The notes beneath the pieces were generated by a model, which saw only the letters and a list, made by a program, of their open reading frames with translations, searched no databases and was not told the origin of the DNA. A program made the position numbers and the translations under genes. Positions 61,960 to 64,000 of a DNA stretch of 64,000 nt are shown one piece after another. Origin of the DNA: Enterobacter hormaechei subsp. hoffmannii (GTDB lineage Bacteria; Pseudomonadota; Gammaproteobacteria; Enterobacterales; Enterobacteriaceae); contig NZ_CP017186.1 of assembly GCF_001729745.1 (NCBI RefSeq), forward strand, positions 3,162,001 through 3,226,000, in the 5' to 3' direction. The number at the start of each line of letters is the position of its first letter. Position 1 is the first letter of the stretch.

Positions 61960-63426
61960 TCATGATCCCAGACGGTAGTTCGGGGACTCTTTGGTGATCG
62001 TCACGTCGTGCACGTGGCTCTCCTGGATACCCGCACCGCTGATGCGTACGAATTCCGCTTTGGTACGCAGCAGGTCAATGGTACCACAGCCGGTCAGTCC
62101 CATACAGGAACGCAGGCCGCCCATCTGCTGGTGGATGATCTCTTTCAGACGGCCTTTATAGGCCACGCGGCCTTCGATGCCTTCCGGTACCAGTTTGTCA
62201 GCGGCGTTATCGGTCTGGAAGTAACGGTCGGAGGAACCTTTGGACATCGCGCCCAGGGAGCCCATACCGCGGTAGGATTTGTAAGAACGGCCCTGGTAGA
62301 GTTCGATTTCGCCCGGGGATTCTTCGGTACCGGCCAGCATGGAGCCCACCATCACGGCTGCGGCACCTGCGGCGATCGCTTTGGCGATGTCGCCAGAGAA
62401 GCGGATACCGCCGTCCGCGATAACCGGAATACCGGTGCCTTCCAGCGCTTCAACCGCGTCAGACACCGCGGTGATCTGCGGAACGCCCACGCCGGTGACG
62501 ATACGGGTAGTACAGATAGAGCCAGGGCCGATACCCACTTTCACCGCGCTGCAACCGGCTTCCGCCAGCGCGCGAGCACCTGCGCCCGTAGCCACGTTAC
62601 CGCCGATGATCTGGAGATCCGGGTATTTAGCACGGGTTTCACGAATACGTTGTAGAACGCCTTCGGAGTGGCCATGTGAGGAGTCAATCAGCAGCACGTC
62701 AACGCCCGCGGCAACCAGCGCGTCAACGCGCTCTTCGTTACCTGCGCCCGCGCCAACCGCAGCGCCGACGCGCAGACGGCCATGCTCGTCTTTACAGGCG
62801 TTCGGTTTACGTTCTGCTTTCTGGAAATCTTTAACGGTGATCATGCCACGCAGGTGGAAGTTCGCATCCACAACCAGCGCTTTCTCAACACGTTTTTCGT
62901 GCATTTTCGCCAGCACCACGTCGCGGGTTTCGCCTTCGCGAACGGTCACCAGGCGCTCTTTTGGCGTCATATAGACGCTGACAGGCTGGTTCAGGTCAGT
63001 CACGAAACGCACATCACGACCGGTGATGATGCCCACCAGCTCGTTGTCTTCGGTCACAACCGGGTAACCTGCAAAGCCGTTACGCTCGGTTAGCGCTTTC
63101 ACTTCGTGCAGGGTGGTGGTTGGCAGAACGGTCTGAGGATCGGACACGATACCGGATTCATGTTTCTTCACGCGGCGAACTTCTTCCGCCTGACGCTCGA
63201 TAGACATGTTTTTGTGGATAAAGCCAATGCCGCCTTCCTGTGCCAAAGCGATAGCCAGACGCGCTTCAGTCACGGTGTCCATTGCTGCGGAGAGCATAGG
63301 AATGTTCAGACGAATGGTTTTCGTCAACTGCGTGCTGAGGTCGGCAGTATTCGGCAGAACGGTGGAATGAGCGGGAACGAGGAGGACGTCGTCAAACGTC
63401 AGTGCTTCTTTAGCGATACGTAGCAT
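61960..63426 (-). CDS. guaB: IMP dehydrogenase
   Basis: Oxidises IMP to XMP with NAD+, the first committed step to guanine nucleotides. The ATG at 63426 ([22 protein letters not shown]) gives 488 residues, equal to E. coli GuaB. The catalytic cysteine is in [15 protein letters not shown]. Two CBS domains (about 93-205) interrupt the TIM barrel, and the flap [17 protein letters not shown] is present. It leads the guaBA operon and has a consensus-like promoter with a PurR-type operator. It is divergent from xseA. Confidence 0.98.
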   Translation of the reverse strand: MLRIAKEALTFDDVLLVPAHSTVLPNTADLSTQLTKTIRLNIPMLSAAMDTVTEARLAIALAQEGGIGFIHKNMSIERQAEEVRRVKKHESGIVSDPQTVLPTTTLHEVKALTERNGFAGYPVVTEDNELVGIITGRDVRFVTDLNQPVSVYMTPKERLVTVREGETRDVVLAKMHEKRVEKALVVDANFHLRGMITVKDFQKAERKPNACKDEHGRLRVGAAVGAGAGNEERVDALVAAGVDVLLIDSSHGHSEGVLQRIRETRAKYPDLQIIGGNVATGAGARALAEAGCSAVKVGIGPGSICTTRIVTGVGVPQITAVSDAVEALEGTGIPVIADGGIRFSGDIAKAIAAGAAAVMVGSMLAGTEESPGEIELYQGRSYKSYRGMGSLGAMSKGSSDRYFQTDNAADKLVPEGIEGRVAYKGRLKEIIHQQMGGLRSCMGLTGCGTIDLLRTKAEFVRISGAGIQESHVHDVTITKESPNYRLGS

Positions 63427-63467
63427 GGGCAATATCTCTGACCTGGGTGGTTAAATATTGCCGTGGC

Positions 63468-63493
63468 ATTATACAGAGCGTAACCGATTGCAT
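63468..63493 (-). promoter_or_regulatory. guaB promoter with PurR-type operator
   Basis: On the minus strand a perfect TATAAT (63468-63473) is the -10 element. Directly upstream, 63478-63493 reads GCGTAACCGATTGCAT on the plus strand, matching the PurR consensus at 11 of 16 bases. The operator lies between the -10 and the -35 region, as in E. coli guaBA, where PurR represses modestly. Confidence 0.75.
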
Positions 63494-63555
63494 CTACACT
63501 TTTTTGAAAAAAATGCTTGCGATCGCCTCTCAGCAGGTTACTATCGACTGAATAA

Positions 63556-64000
<445 letters not shown>

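Overview
The window is chromosomal DNA from a gammaproteobacterium of the Enterobacteriaceae, most like Enterobacter or a close relative (Lelliottia, Leclercia, Klebsiella group). Most proteins are near-identical in length and sequence to E. coli K-12 proteins as I remember them. Gene order follows the E. coli ypeA-amiA to guaBA-xseA stretch, interrupted by accessory blocks. A chromosomal oqxR-oqxBA-rarA locus is typical of Enterobacter and Klebsiella and absent from K-12. I cannot fix the species without a search.

Layout. 1-7.8 kb: ypeA (cut by the window edge), amiA-hemF, maeB, talA-tktB. 7.8-16.8 kb: ypfG, nudK, aegA, narQ, acrD. 16.8-30.3 kb: the tiny gene ypfM, yffB-dapE-ypfN, ypfH, ypfJ-tmcA, dapA-bamC-purC, gcvR-bcp, perM, bepA-yfgD. 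30.3-35.0 kb: an insertion relative to E. coli, with a transposase-derived HTH protein divergent from an operon of a lone PTS EIIC, a glycosylasparaginase and an M17 aminopeptidase. 35.1-41.5 kb: hda (CTG start), uraA, upp, a BglA-like 6-phospho-beta-glucosidase behind two palindromic operators, then purMN. 41.7-48.1 kb: ppk-ppx, pdeF, yfgG. 48.2-58.4 kb: a second accessory block with two exported proteins (DUF6130, alpha/beta hydrolase), a MipA/OmpV outer-membrane protein divergent from a two-component system, and the oqxR-oqxBA-rarA efflux locus. 58.4-60.2 kb: an AT-rich island with a type VI secretion L,D-transpeptidase-like effector, a small membrane protein that is probably its immunity partner, and an orphan Hcp. 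60.3-64.0 kb: guaBA and the start of xseA.

Functional threads. Purine synthesis is represented by purC, purMN and guaBA, each with a PurR-like operator in front. Envelope maintenance is represented by AmiA, BamC, BepA, PerM and YpfJ. Two RND pumps (AcrD, OqxB) occur with recognisable local regulation: a BaeR-type box before acrD, and OqxR, RarA and a palindrome at oqxA. Intergenic REP/BIME units and a second GC-rich CCCTCTCCCC-type palindrome family punctuate the region.

The best candidates for something little described are the EIIC-glycosylasparaginase-aminopeptidase operon with its transposase-like regulator (possible scavenging of glycosylated asparagine or glycopeptides) and the effector-immunity-Hcp island with Hcp last.
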